Assembly: GCA_016190985.1 (NCBI GenBank)
Contig: JACPPI010000024.1
Span: 62,001-126,000 of the forward strand
Reading direction: 5' to 3'
DNA from: Opitutia bacterium
Lineage (GTDB): Bacteria; Verrucomicrobiota; Verrucomicrobiia; Opitutales; Opitutaceae
DNA length: 64,000 bases
Positions 46,901 to 54,202 of the stretch are shown here, one piece after another. The notes beneath the pieces were generated by a model, which did not search any database, was not told the DNA's origin, and saw nothing but the letters and a program-made list of their open reading frames with translations. Position 1 is the stretch's first letter; each line of letters opens with the position of its first letter. Both the position numbers and the translations under genes were made by a program.

Positions 46901-47070
46901 CGGGGGCGGCCCCGATGAACCAGGTGACTTTCAACGGATTCTCCGCCACCAACACCAAATGGCAGGGCTATGACTCCCAAGTCACGCCCGTCCCCGAGCC
47001 CGCCACCTACGGCGCCCTGCTGGTCGGCGCCATGACCGCATTCCTCGCCTGGCGCCGCCGCCGGGCCTGA
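43993..47070 (+). CDS. PEP-CTERM protein with passenger-associated (PATR) repeats
   Basis: 1025 residues. A long N-region then a hydrophobic signal segment (VSLLLCFFLTPIAYGQ) directs export. The body is Thr/Ala/Gly-rich beta-helix repeats of PATR type, GxGTLTLSGANTYxGxTTINxGT, near residues 273, 409, 549, 645, 752 and 879. The end is VPEPATYGALLVGAMTAFLAWRRRRA-like: a PEP motif, one helix and basic tail, the exosortase sorting signal. There is no autotransporter barrel. It should be sorted by an exosortase to the surface or matrix; no exosortase gene is here. The 66 bp upstream are AT-rich and probably hold its promoter, with TATACA near 43973 as a possible -10; no ribosome site is obvious. 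Confidence 0.9.
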   Translation: MRFGKTKATPRIEKIERTQVPNRPFGPVSLLLCFFLTPIAYGQLYWDTNGSTAGAGATPTGNWDAATPNWNSSPAGTNAPTTWVAGSDAVFSAGTDATSSYTVTLTTGISVGNITFEEGTTLITGNTLTLAGVSGSNIDVSSGLTSTINSILAGSATLNKNGLGTFVTGGASGNTHTGAVNINAGVFEIAKTAFVGGINNAAAVFIASGATLRLNGAAAYTQETIGPLSGAGTVTNVGAAAVNLVVADGGVSTTFSGTLTDTTNNLNLVKNAGAGTLTLTGANSYDGTTTVSTGVLNIQNATALGTTTGGTTVASGAALEIQNNIAVGAEALSLAGTGVSSGGALRNVSGTNSYAGNITLTAATEIQSDAGSLSLSGNISGATFGLTFDGAGDTAVSGVIGTTSGTLTKNGAGTLTLSGANTYAGKTTINAGTVSINTLANVSGGASALGAPTSAANGTIAIGSTTTGAMLAYTGSGSTTNRVIDLAGTTGGATLDASGSGALVFTSAFTATGAGSKTLTLTGSSTAANTIQGAIVNNSGTNVTSLVKSGAGTWVLSGANTFTGTTAINGGTLRIDADNRLGTAPGAATANKLTFDGGTLETTASFTLNANRGTTINAGGGTFDVNAGTTLTYNGILAGAGTLTKADTGTLILGGATTNIHTGDINVNAGTLQIAKTVANTAIGDSAAVTVATGANLTFTGGVSETIGSLAGGGTVDNTNAAAIALTAGGNNTSTNFSGVIQDTGGNLTLAKTGTGTLTLSGATANTFAGSLNINDGTVALAKTAGVSAYAGSTINIGNGAGAADSAVLRLDSSNQIVDTAALVFASDGRLDLNGQTETVASIAGSGEILIGTGQLTAGNALDTIFSGELTGTTGTFTKTGTGTLTLASTINYGGVFELNSGTLSLSNITANIGTLSLTGNSTIDFAGAASTLNVTNLNLNGFTLNITNWTNATDYFFATNWTGATVDTTGAAPMNQVTFNGFSATNTKWQGYDSQVTPVPEPATYGALLVGAMTAFLAWRRRRA

Positions 47071-47072
47071 TC

Positions 47073-47708
47073 CTACTGCGTCGCCCCGCCGGCAGCGCGA
47101 ATATCGCGCCTCACGCGCAACGCCGTCGCCACCGCCAGCCGGACGCCCCGCGTCATCGTCTCCAGCGCGAGACTCGGCTTCCCCCTCGCCTGCTCGGGCA
47201 GAAACGGCACATGGATGAACCCCCCGCGCACCTTCGGCTGCTTCCGGAGTTCGTGCATGAGGCCGTAGAAGACGTGGTTGCAGACAAAGGTGCCGGCCGT
47301 CTGCGACACCGCCGCCGGTATGCCTTCCCGCCGCAGCGCCGCCACGATCGCCTTGATCGGCAGCGTGGACCAGTGGGCCGCCGGCCCGCCGCGCACCACG
47401 GGCCGGTCCACCGGCTGCCGCCCGGCGTTGTCCGCGATGCGCGCATCGTCCACGTTGATCGCCACGCGCTCGGGCGTGATCTCGGCCCGTCCGCCCGCCT
47501 GGCCGAGGCAGACGACCAGCGCCGGCCTCGCCGCCCGCATCTGCCGCCTCAGTTCCGTGATTGCCGCGCCAAACACGCACGGCAGCAGCGCGCCCACCAC
47601 CCGATGACCGCCAATCACGGTCCCGTGCAGTTGCCGCGCGATTTCCGCCGACGGATTGACCGGCTCCCCGCCAAACGGCTCGAAGCCGGTGAGCAGCACG
47701 GTTTTCAT
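47073..47708 (-). CDS. pcp: Pyroglutamyl-peptidase I (pyrrolidone-carboxylate peptidase)
   Basis: 211 residues. The start [19 protein letters not shown] is diagnostic. The catalytic Glu lies in the [19 protein letters not shown] segment, the nucleophile Cys in [18 protein letters not shown] and the His in [12 protein letters not shown]. It removes N-terminal pyroglutamate from peptides, releasing 5-oxoproline. It is the last gene of an operon whose other genes consume and probably transport 5-oxoproline. Confidence 0.95.
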   Translation of the reverse strand: MKTVLLTGFEPFGGEPVNPSAEIARQLHGTVIGGHRVVGALLPCVFGAAITELRRQMRAARPALVVCLGQAGGRAEITPERVAINVDDARIADNAGRQPVDRPVVRGGPAAHWSTLPIKAIVAALRREGIPAAVSQTAGTFVCNHVFYGLMHELRKQPKVRGGFIHVPFLPEQARGKPSLALETMTRGVRLAVATALRVRRDIRAAGGATQ

Positions 47709-47739
47709 GGCCTGATTTTGTCCATTCTGTTCATTCTGT

Positions 47740-48657
47740 CTAAAACCGATACACGCACAGACACATCACCACCACATTGAAAATCCAGATCGCCACCGCG
47801 AACGGCGCCTGCGCCTTGATGACGGCGAAGTCATCCTTCAGCTCCAACAGCCGCACGGGCACGATGTTGAAATTCGCCGCCATCGGCGTGAGCAGCGTGC
47901 CGCAGTAGCCCGACAGCATGCCCAATGCGCCCATGATGGCGGGGTTGCCGCCGTTGGCCTTCACGATGAAGGGCAGCCCCACCCCGAGCGTCATGATCGG
48001 GAACGCCGCGAACGCATTGCCCATCATCACCGTGAAGATCACCATGCCCCCGCAATACGCGATCACCGCCACCAGCGGATTCGCCACCGGCAAAGTCGCC
48101 GCGACGATCTTGGCCACTTCCTCGCCGACCCCCGCTTGCGCGAAGATTCCACCGAGGCCCGCGAGCGACTGCGGCAGGATCAGCGCCCAGCCGAGCAGCT
48201 CGAGCAGGCGTCCGCCTTCCTCCACCGGCGCAAGGGGTGCGTCCCGCGTCACCCATAGGGCGGCCATGAGCCCGGCCAGGCAGCCTATCCCCAGGGCCAC
48301 CTGCGACCCGGCCACAAAGCCGCCCGCGATGGCGATAAACGGCACCAGCAGGATCGGGCCGAGCAGCCGGTTGCCCCATTGTTCCGCGCGGACTTCCCGC
48401 TCCGCCCCGCCGGCGGCGAAATGGGGCGCCGCCACCTGCTTCGCCGCCACCAGCCCGCCCAGCGCCAGCACCAGCCAGCCCACCAGTTCGTTCGGCAGGC
48501 TCTTGCCCGCCCCAATCCCGATCGCGAGCAACAGCCAGAAAGCCGCCGAGCCCCGGCGGCGCGGGTGCGACGGATTCAGGGCAATGCGCCCGCCGACCAC
48601 CGCGACAAACAGCCCGACCAGGGCAAAAAAATGCTCCAGCGTCAGCCCGGGGTTCAT
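47740..48657 (-). CDS. DUF979 family membrane protein, putative 5-oxoproline permease subunit
   Basis: 305 residues from the ATG at 48657. About nine hydrophobic helices and the conserved stretch [23 protein letters not shown] followed by [18 protein letters not shown]979 proteins occur next to DUF969 proteins and 5-oxoprolinase or pcp genes; a joint permease role is inferred from that context, not proven. The start overlaps the DUF969 stop by 4 bp. Confidence 0.85.
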   Translation of the reverse strand: MNPGLTLEHFFALVGLFVAVVGGRIALNPSHPRRRGSAAFWLLLAIGIGAGKSLPNELVGWLVLALGGLVAAKQVAAPHFAAGGAEREVRAEQWGNRLLGPILLVPFIAIAGGFVAGSQVALGIGCLAGLMAALWVTRDAPLAPVEEGGRLLELLGWALILPQSLAGLGGIFAQAGVGEEVAKIVAATLPVANPLVAVIAYCGGMVIFTVMMGNAFAAFPIMTLGVGLPFIVKANGGNPAIMGALGMLSGYCGTLLTPMAANFNIVPVRLLELKDDFAVIKAQAPFAVAIWIFNVVVMCLCVYRF

Positions 48658-49364
48658 GGGCCGTCCTCCTTCCGCTGGGCGAGCCGGCGGTCCAGCGCGC
48701 GATACCGCCACCAGCCCACCAGCAGGACCCACAGCGCGGTCGGCAGGCTCCACAGTTTGATTTGCTCGAGGGTCACCGGCACGCCGGCCGTGTCAAAAAA
48801 AGCCTTCACCAACAGCAGCGCGCCCACGGCCACGAGGATGTCGTCCGAGAAAAAGTTGCCGACATTTTCCGCCGCCGCGCCGTGCGCGCGCACCCGCGCG
48901 CTGTCGGCCGCTGACAGTTCGCCGCGCGCCTTGGCCGCGCCCTCGGCCCGAAGCGCAGCCAGTTGGTTGCTGGCTGCAGCTTCGGCCATCGGCGCCACCA
49001 GCGGTCGCACCATGCCGGCATGGCTGCCCAGGCTGATCCCCAGCACGCTCAGGCCGCCGCGCAGCGCCTGGTAGAGCCAGAGAATCCTCCCCGCCGTCGC
49101 CGCCTCTGATCTGCGCATCAAGGCCCCCACGCGTTCCTGCAAGCCGTGCTTCTCGAGCAGGCCCACCACCGGCAGCATCAGCACGATCGGCAGGACCAAC
49201 CCGCGGTTTTCCACGAAAAACCTGCCCAGCAACGCAACCACCCCGCGGAGCGGGAGACCGGCGGACAATCCGGTCGCCACGCCGGCCGCCAGCACCACCA
49301 CCAGCGCATTTACCCGGAAGCCGAAGCCCACCGCGACCACCAGAATGCCAAGCAACTTGATCAT
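48654..49364 (-). CDS. DUF969 family membrane protein, putative 5-oxoproline permease subunit
   Basis: 236 residues, about six helices. Family features: an N-terminal LLGILVVAVGFGFRVNALVV, then LPIVLMLPVVGLLEKHGLQERV and LGSHAGMVRPLVAPMAEAAA. It always pairs with DUF979. Overlaps of 4 bp with both pxpA (upstream) and DUF979 (downstream) show tight coupling. The transporter role is inferred. Confidence 0.85.
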   Translation of the reverse strand: MIKLLGILVVAVGFGFRVNALVVVLAAGVATGLSAGLPLRGVVALLGRFFVENRGLVLPIVLMLPVVGLLEKHGLQERVGALMRRSEAATAGRILWLYQALRGGLSVLGISLGSHAGMVRPLVAPMAEAAASNQLAALRAEGAAKARGELSAADSARVRAHGAAAENVGNFFSDDILVAVGALLLVKAFFDTAGVPVTLEQIKLWSLPTALWVLLVGWWRYRALDRRLAQRKEDGP

Positions 49365-50107
49365 GCGCCGTGGGCTTTGACCTCGATTCCCGCTGTCAGC
49401 AACTCGCGCCGAAGCCGGCGCGCAAATTCCACCGGATGCGGCCCGTCGCCATGCAGGCAGATCGTGTCGGCGTGGATGGCCACATCTGCTCCGTCCACCG
49501 CCCGCACCTTCCCTTCGCGCACCATCCGCAGCACCTGGGCCACGGCGGCGGGCTCGGCGGTGATGATCGCATCGGGCCGGCCGCGCAGCGTCAGGGTGCC
49601 GTCCGCGTGGTAGGTCCGGTCGGCAAACACTTCCTGCGCGACCGCGAGCCCGCAGCGCTCGGCCGCCCGCACCAAGGCGCTGCCCGCCAGCCCGAACAAG
49701 ACGAGGCGCGGGTCACAGTCATACGCCGCCTGCGCCACGGCATCGGCCAGCAGCGCGTTTCTCGCCGCCATGTTGTAGAGTGCGCCGTGGGGCTTCACGT
49801 GCGTCACCTTTGCGCCCGCCTCCTGCGCCAGTCTCCGCAGGGCCTGGGCCTGGGTCAGCACGAGTTGGTAGACCTCGTCCTGGGAAGTGACTTTTTCGAT
49901 CCGGCCGAAATTCTCCCGGTCGGCAAACCCCGGGTGCGCGCCGATGGCGACGCCGTGCTTTTTGGCCAGCGTCACCGTCGCGCGCATGGTCGCCTCGTCG
50001 CCGGCGTGCGCCCCGCAGGCGATGTTGGCCGAGGTGATCAGCGGCATCAGCTCCGCGTCGCGGCCGGCGCCCTCCCCCAGATCGCAGTTGAGGTCGATGG
50101 TCCGCAT
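49361..50107 (-). CDS. pxpA: 5-oxoprolinase subunit A (LamB/YcsF family)
   Basis: 248 residues. The start IDLNCDLGEGAGRDAELMPL and SANIACGAHAGDE are the LamB/YcsF signature; HPGFADRENFGR and VKPHGALYN follow. With PxpB and PxpC it cleaves 5-oxoproline to glutamate using ATP. It lies 3 bp after pxpC and overlaps DUF969 by 4 bp. Confidence 0.95.
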   Translation of the reverse strand: MRTIDLNCDLGEGAGRDAELMPLITSANIACGAHAGDEATMRATVTLAKKHGVAIGAHPGFADRENFGRIEKVTSQDEVYQLVLTQAQALRRLAQEAGAKVTHVKPHGALYNMAARNALLADAVAQAAYDCDPRLVLFGLAGSALVRAAERCGLAVAQEVFADRTYHADGTLTLRGRPDAIITAEPAAVAQVLRMVREGKVRAVDGADVAIHADTICLHGDGPHPVEFARRLRRELLTAGIEVKAHGA

Positions 50108-50110
50108 GGC

Positions 50111-51100
50111 TCAGGCGCTCAGGCGCGCCAGTCCCATCCGCACGCGCTGGAGGTCGCGCTCCCGCGCCAGATAAATGTCATGGGCGGTCGCGAGGGTCGT
50201 TTCCACAAACCGCACGGTGTCGCCCGGCCGCAGCTGCGCGATCCGCCCGAGGTCCGCCGTGACCACCGCCGCCAGCCGCGGATAGCCGCCGACCGATTGG
50301 CGGCTGGGCAGCAGCACGATCGGCTGCCCGGCGGGCGGCACCTGCACGACGCCGGCGTTGACCGATGACGAGATCATCTCGCGCGGCGCCGCCAGCGCGA
50401 GCGCGGGCCCCTGCAGGCGCACGCCCATCCGGTCGGCCTCCTTCGTGGCCCGCCATTCCGCCGAGAAGAAAGCATGCCGCGCCTCCTTGGTGAACCATTC
50501 GCATTCCGGTCCGCGCAGCGCGCGCACGATGCCGGGCTTCGCGGGCTTGCCCATCACCTCCGGCCGGACCGTCCAGGCCGTGGCGCGCCTCTTGTCGGCC
50601 GCCAACGCCGCCATCACTTGCTCGGCCCATGCCGATGGGGGGAACACTTTCAGGACATCGCCCGCCGCCAGGCTGCGCCCCTGATGGCCCCCGATCCCCG
50701 CCCGGCGATAGGTTGACCTGCTGCCCATCACCACCGGCACATCGATCCCGCCCGCGAGCGCCAGCCACGCCCGCAGGCCGCCGCGGGCCGGACCGAAACT
50801 CACGACCTCGCCCGCCGCGACGCGCACGGCCCGCTCGCGCGGCAGCGGTTCGCCGCTGACGGTGGCCGCAAAGTCCGCCCCGCCCCACGCGAGCAACACG
50901 TCCCGGTCGAACACCAGCTCCGGCCCCGTCTGCGCCATTTCCAGCAGCGCCGCGTTATCGTCGTTGCCGACACACAGGTTCAGCGCACGCGCGGCAAACC
51001 CATCGAGCGCGCCGCCGACCACCACGCCGTATTGCTGGTAGCCGGGCCGGCCGAGATCCTGCACGGTCGTCAGCAGGCCGGGCTGGCGCACGCGCATCAT
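50111..51100 (-). CDS. pxpC: 5-oxoprolinase subunit C (biotin-dependent carboxyltransferase-like)
   Basis: 329 residues from the ATG at 51100; a second ATG follows at once. RQPGLLTTVQDLGRPGYQQY, GALDGFAARALN and the C-terminal PSRQSVGGYPRLAAVV motif are typical of the AHS2/PxpC family. It acts with PxpA and PxpB. Overlaps pxpB by 4 bp. Often annotated as urea amidolyase-like; context supports 5-oxoprolinase. Confidence 0.94.
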   Translation of the reverse strand: MMRVRQPGLLTTVQDLGRPGYQQYGVVVGGALDGFAARALNLCVGNDDNAALLEMAQTGPELVFDRDVLLAWGGADFAATVSGEPLPRERAVRVAAGEVVSFGPARGGLRAWLALAGGIDVPVVMGSRSTYRRAGIGGHQGRSLAAGDVLKVFPPSAWAEQVMAALAADKRRATAWTVRPEVMGKPAKPGIVRALRGPECEWFTKEARHAFFSAEWRATKEADRMGVRLQGPALALAAPREMISSSVNAGVVQVPPAGQPIVLLPSRQSVGGYPRLAAVVTADLGRIAQLRPGDTVRFVETTLATAHDIYLARERDLQRVRMGLARLSA

Positions 51101-51801
51101 GGCCGCTCCTCCAGTCTGGCAAACTCCAGCGGCGTGATGGCGCGGAATTTCACGCGGTCGCCTGCCGTCAGCAGGACCGGCGGATTCTGCTCGGGCCGGA
51201 AAATCCGGAGCGGCGTGCGGCCGATCAGGTTCCAGCCGCCGGGGGTCGCGAGCGGATAGATGCCGGTCTGCGCGCCGCCGATGCCGACCGAGCCGGGCGG
51301 CACGCTCATGCGGGGCTTGGGGTGCCGCGGCGTGTGCAGTTCCTTCGGCAGCCCGCCGAGATACGGAAAGCCGGGCGCGAAGCCGATGAGATGCACGGGA
51401 TATTCCGCCTTGCCGTGGCGCCTGATCACTTCCTCCGGCGGGATTTTCGCCTGCGTCGCCACGCGGCCGAGGTCGGGCCCGAATTCGCCGCCGTAGCACA
51501 CCGGAATCTCGACCAGCTTGGATTCAGGCTTCGCCGACTTCGGGGGATTCTTCAGCCGCTCGCGCAACTGCGTCGCGAGCCAATCCGTGATGTTTTGCTC
51601 GGGCGCGCCCGCCTGCACCGCCGCCCACGGATCGTAGAAGACCGTCACCGTCGTGTAGGCCGGCACCAGTTCGCTCACCCCCGGCAGCGGGGCCGCCGCC
51701 AGCGCGCGCCATGCCGTCTGCACGCGCCGGTGCGTGGGCTCGTCGATGACGCTCCCCGCTTCCAGCACCAAGGCGGTGTCGCCCAGCGGCGTGATCTGCA
51801 T
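51097..51801 (-). CDS. pxpB: 5-oxoprolinase subunit B (AHS1 domain)
   Basis: 234 residues from the ATG at 51801 (MQITPLGDTALVLEAG). IGFAPGFPYLGGLP, PPGSVGIGGAQTGIYP and GGWNLIGRTP are the conserved AHS1 motifs. It is the first gene of the operon pxpB-pxpC-pxpA-DUF969-DUF979-pcp, all on the reverse strand. A region of 127 bp separates it from the divergent lipoprotein gene. Confidence 0.94.
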   Translation of the reverse strand: MQITPLGDTALVLEAGSVIDEPTHRRVQTAWRALAAAPLPGVSELVPAYTTVTVFYDPWAAVQAGAPEQNITDWLATQLRERLKNPPKSAKPESKLVEIPVCYGGEFGPDLGRVATQAKIPPEEVIRRHGKAEYPVHLIGFAPGFPYLGGLPKELHTPRHPKPRMSVPPGSVGIGGAQTGIYPLATPGGWNLIGRTPLRIFRPEQNPPVLLTAGDRVKFRAITPLEFARLEERP

Positions 51802-51928
51802 GACCACTTGCCTAAGCGCTGCCGCCGGATTCGCAGCCAAAATCTCACAGCTGATGCCTCGCCCCGTCCGGCTGATGGTTGCCACTTAGGGTTGCAGTTC
51901 TCCGGAGAACGCTAATGTGGGTTCCTCC

Positions 51929-52564
51929 ATGTCCCCCCGTCCCCTTGCCAGTGCCGCCGTGGTGCTCCTGCTCCTGTTGAACGGGTGTCGCGACCGTGAG
52001 ATCATGGCCTACCGCGCGCCCAAGGATCCCGTGCCGCCGGTGCAACCCGCCGCTCCGGGCAGCGGCCAGCTTCCGCCCGATCATCCGCCCCTTGGCGGCG
52101 GCGCTGGCGTGGACATGGCCAACACCGCCGTGCCCACCGGAGGCGACAGCCTCATCTGGACGGCGCCCGCCGCCTGGACCGCCATGCCGGACCGGCCGAT
52201 GCGCAAGGCCACCTTCGCCCTCAAGGGCGCCGACGGCACCGCCGCCGACCTCGCCATCACCGCCTTCCCCGGCGACACCGGCGGCCTGCTCGCCAACGTC
52301 AACCGCTGGCGCGGCCAGATCGGCCTGCCTTCACTGGCCGAAGCGGAGGTCGCCGCCGGGCTCGACCACCTCGACGCCAATGGGCTGCACATTGACGTAG
52401 TCGACATGGTTGGCTCCGCCGGCGGCGCTCCCACGCGCCTGCTCGGCGCCATCATCCCGCACCGCGGCGAGACCTGGTTCGTCAAACTCACCGGACCCGA
52501 CGCCCTCGTCGCCCGGGAGAAGCCGGCCTTCCTCGAGTTCCTCCGCACCGTCCGCCCGCGTTGA
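51929..52564 (+). CDS. Putative lipoprotein preceding cytochrome c biogenesis genes
   Basis: 211 residues from the ATG at 51929 (a GTG at 51917 is in frame). Signal peptide with a lipobox LLNGC puts Cys near residue 20, so it is lipid-anchored. A Pro-rich linker follows and then a compact domain (LIWTAPAAWT, MRKATFALKGADG, WFVKLTGPDALVA, FLEFLRTVRPR). No family recognised with certainty. It ends 2 bp before the resB gene and is probably co-expressed with cytochrome c biogenesis. Confidence 0.75.
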   Translation: MSPRPLASAAVVLLLLLNGCRDREIMAYRAPKDPVPPVQPAAPGSGQLPPDHPPLGGGAGVDMANTAVPTGGDSLIWTAPAAWTAMPDRPMRKATFALKGADGTAADLAITAFPGDTGGLLANVNRWRGQIGLPSLAEAEVAAGLDHLDANGLHIDVVDMVGSAGGAPTRLLGAIIPHRGETWFVKLTGPDALVAREKPAFLEFLRTVRPR

Positions 52565-52566
52565 GC

Positions 52567-53727
52567 ATGCCGCCCCTCGTCCGCCAGTTCCGCGACTTCT
52601 TCGTCTCGCTCAAGCTGACCGTGGTGCTGCTGGCGTTGTCCATCGTCCTGATCTTCTGGGCCACGCTCGCCCAGGTGCAGCTCGGCATCTGGGGTGTGCA
52701 GGAGAAGTTCTTCCACGCCTTCTTTGTCCTCGGGAAGATTCCCGGCACCGAGGTGCCCGTGCCGGTGTTCCCCGGCGGCTATTTCCTCGGCGGCCTGCTG
52801 CTGGTCAATCTGATCGCCGCACACGTCTACCGCTTTCGCCTGGAATGGAAAAAAGCCGGCATCCAGCTCACCCATCTCGGCCTCATCCTGCTCCTGCTGG
52901 GCGAACTGCTCACCAGCCTCCTGCAGGTGGAAAGCAGCATGCGCATCGAGGAGGGCGCGACGCAGCATTACTCCGAGAGCTACCGCAGCAACGAGCTTGC
53001 CATCCTCGACACCACCAATCCCGCTTTCAACGAGGTCGTCGCCATCCCCGAGGCCGTGCTCTCCGACGGCGGCGCCATCCAGCACCCCAAGCTGCCCTTC
53101 CAAGTCCGCATCCGGGACTATTATCCCAACGCCGCGCTCCAGATGCGCGAGCAGACTGGAGCCATAACACCAGCCCTCGCCACGGCCGGCATCGGCCCGC
53201 GCATCGCCGTCACCCCGCTCCGCCTCACCTACAAGCAGGACGAGCGCAACGCCCCGGCCGCGCACCTCGAGTTCGCCGGCCCCGAGGGCTCGCTCGGCAC
53301 CTGGCTCGTTTCGCCGGTCCTCAGCGCGCCGCAGACCTTCGCCTACGCGGGCCGCACCTGGGAAATCGCCCTGCGCTTCAAGCGTTACTATCATCCTTTT
53401 CGCATCACGCTGCTCGACTTCGCCCACGACAGGTATCCCGGCACCGAGATCCCGAAGAATTTCTCCAGCCGCATCCGCCTGCAGACCGACGACGCCCGCC
53501 AGGACCGCGAGGTGCTCATCTACATGAACAATCCCCTGCGCCATGCCGGCCTGACCTTCTACCAGGCCAGCTTTGAAAGGGGCGACAAGGTCAGCATCCT
53601 CCAGGTCGTGCGCAACCCCGGCTGGGTGCTGCCCTACGTCTCCTGCCTCCTGATGGGCCTCGGCCTCCTGCTCCAGTTCGGCCTCCACCTCGCCGGCTTC
53701 GTGCGCAAACGCACGACAACCACCTGA
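52567..53727 (+). CDS. resB: Cytochrome c biogenesis protein ResB/Ccs1
   Basis: 386 residues. N-terminal helices (KLTVVLLALSIVLIFWATLAQ; LGGLLLVNLIAAHVYRF; GLILLLLGELL), a large periplasmic domain with MNNPLRHAGLTFYQASFE, and a final helix (VSCLLMGLGLLLQFGLHL). ResB works with CcsA to move and attach haem to apocytochrome c (system II). CcsA is encoded 471 bp downstream; the two are normally adjacent, and here a GxxExxY element separates them. Confidence 0.9.
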   Translation: MPPLVRQFRDFFVSLKLTVVLLALSIVLIFWATLAQVQLGIWGVQEKFFHAFFVLGKIPGTEVPVPVFPGGYFLGGLLLVNLIAAHVYRFRLEWKKAGIQLTHLGLILLLLGELLTSLLQVESSMRIEEGATQHYSESYRSNELAILDTTNPAFNEVVAIPEAVLSDGGAIQHPKLPFQVRIRDYYPNAALQMREQTGAITPALATAGIGPRIAVTPLRLTYKQDERNAPAAHLEFAGPEGSLGTWLVSPVLSAPQTFAYAGRTWEIALRFKRYYHPFRITLLDFAHDRYPGTEIPKNFSSRIRLQTDDARQDREVLIYMNNPLRHAGLTFYQASFERGDKVSILQVVRNPGWVLPYVSCLLMGLGLLLQFGLHLAGFVRKRTTTT

Positions 53728-53731
53728 ATTT

Positions 53732-54184
53732 AAACGCGGAGAACACAGAGAACGCGGAGATTCCATGAGCACAAAACCCATCAACGAGCTGTCGCACGAT
53801 CTGATCGGTGCGGCCATCGAAGTTCACCGGGAACTTGGCCCAGGCCTTCTCGAGTCGGCTTATGAGGGCGCTTACTCTCACGAATTGACCCTCCGTCAGA
53901 TTCCGCATGTCCGGCAGAAGCAGATGCCGGTCACCTACAAGGGCATCCTGATCGATGCCGGCTATCGCATCGATATTCTGGCGGAAGACCGCGTAGTGGT
54001 TGAATTGAAGGCCGTGGAAAAGCTGATGCCCATCCACAGTGCCCAACTCATGACCTATCTGCGTCTGGGCAAATACCCCCTCGGCCTGCTGATGAATTTC
54101 AACGTGCTGAAGCTCATCGACGGAATCGAGCGTGTTTCCAACCACGCGCCCAATCTCTCCGCGCCCTCCGCGTCCTCTGCGTTT
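53732..54184. mobile_element. GxxExxY gene unit bounded by 28-bp inverted arms of three 9-mers
   Basis: Left arm 53732-53759 and right arm 54157-54184 are inverted copies with 22 of 28 matches; all differences are A/G transitions. Each arm is three direct 9-mers: AACGCGGAG, AACACAGAG, AACGCGGAG on the left (from 53733), and the complements CTCCGCGCC, CTCCGCGTC, CTCTGCGTT on the right. Only the GxxExxY gene lies between. No clear target duplication is visible. The unit lies between resB and ccsA, beginning 5 bp after one stop codon and ending 14 bp before the next start. That it is mobile is inferred from this structure. Confidence 0.6.
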
Positions 54185-54202
54185 CAACATCCCCCTCAAT
54201 GA
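53765..54202 (+). CDS. GxxExxY family protein (PD-(D/E)XK nuclease-like)
   Basis: 145 residues. The family motif GLLESAY is at 27-33. The PD-(D/E)XK core is readable: Asp70 in YRIDIL, then VVVELKA with Glu80 and Lys82, and Gln94/Tyr98 in AQLMTYLR. NFNVLKLIDGIERV ends the conserved part near residue 124. The last 20 residues, including [11 protein letters not shown], are translated from the right inverted arm. The function is unproven; the nuclease fold and flanking arms suggest a role in movement or maintenance of the unit. Its stop overlaps the ccsA start (ATGA). Confidence 0.85.
   Translation: MSTKPINELSHDLIGAAIEVHRELGPGLLESAYEGAYSHELTLRQIPHVRQKQMPVTYKGILIDAGYRIDILAEDRVVVELKAVEKLMPIHSAQLMTYLRLGKYPLGLLMNFNVLKLIDGIERVSNHAPNLSAPSASSAFQHPPQ

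Noticed and set aside
53728-54202. Direct target-site duplication flanking the GxxExxY unit
   Set aside because: The bases just outside the arms (AATTT on the left, CAAC on the right) do not match, so no duplication can be claimed.
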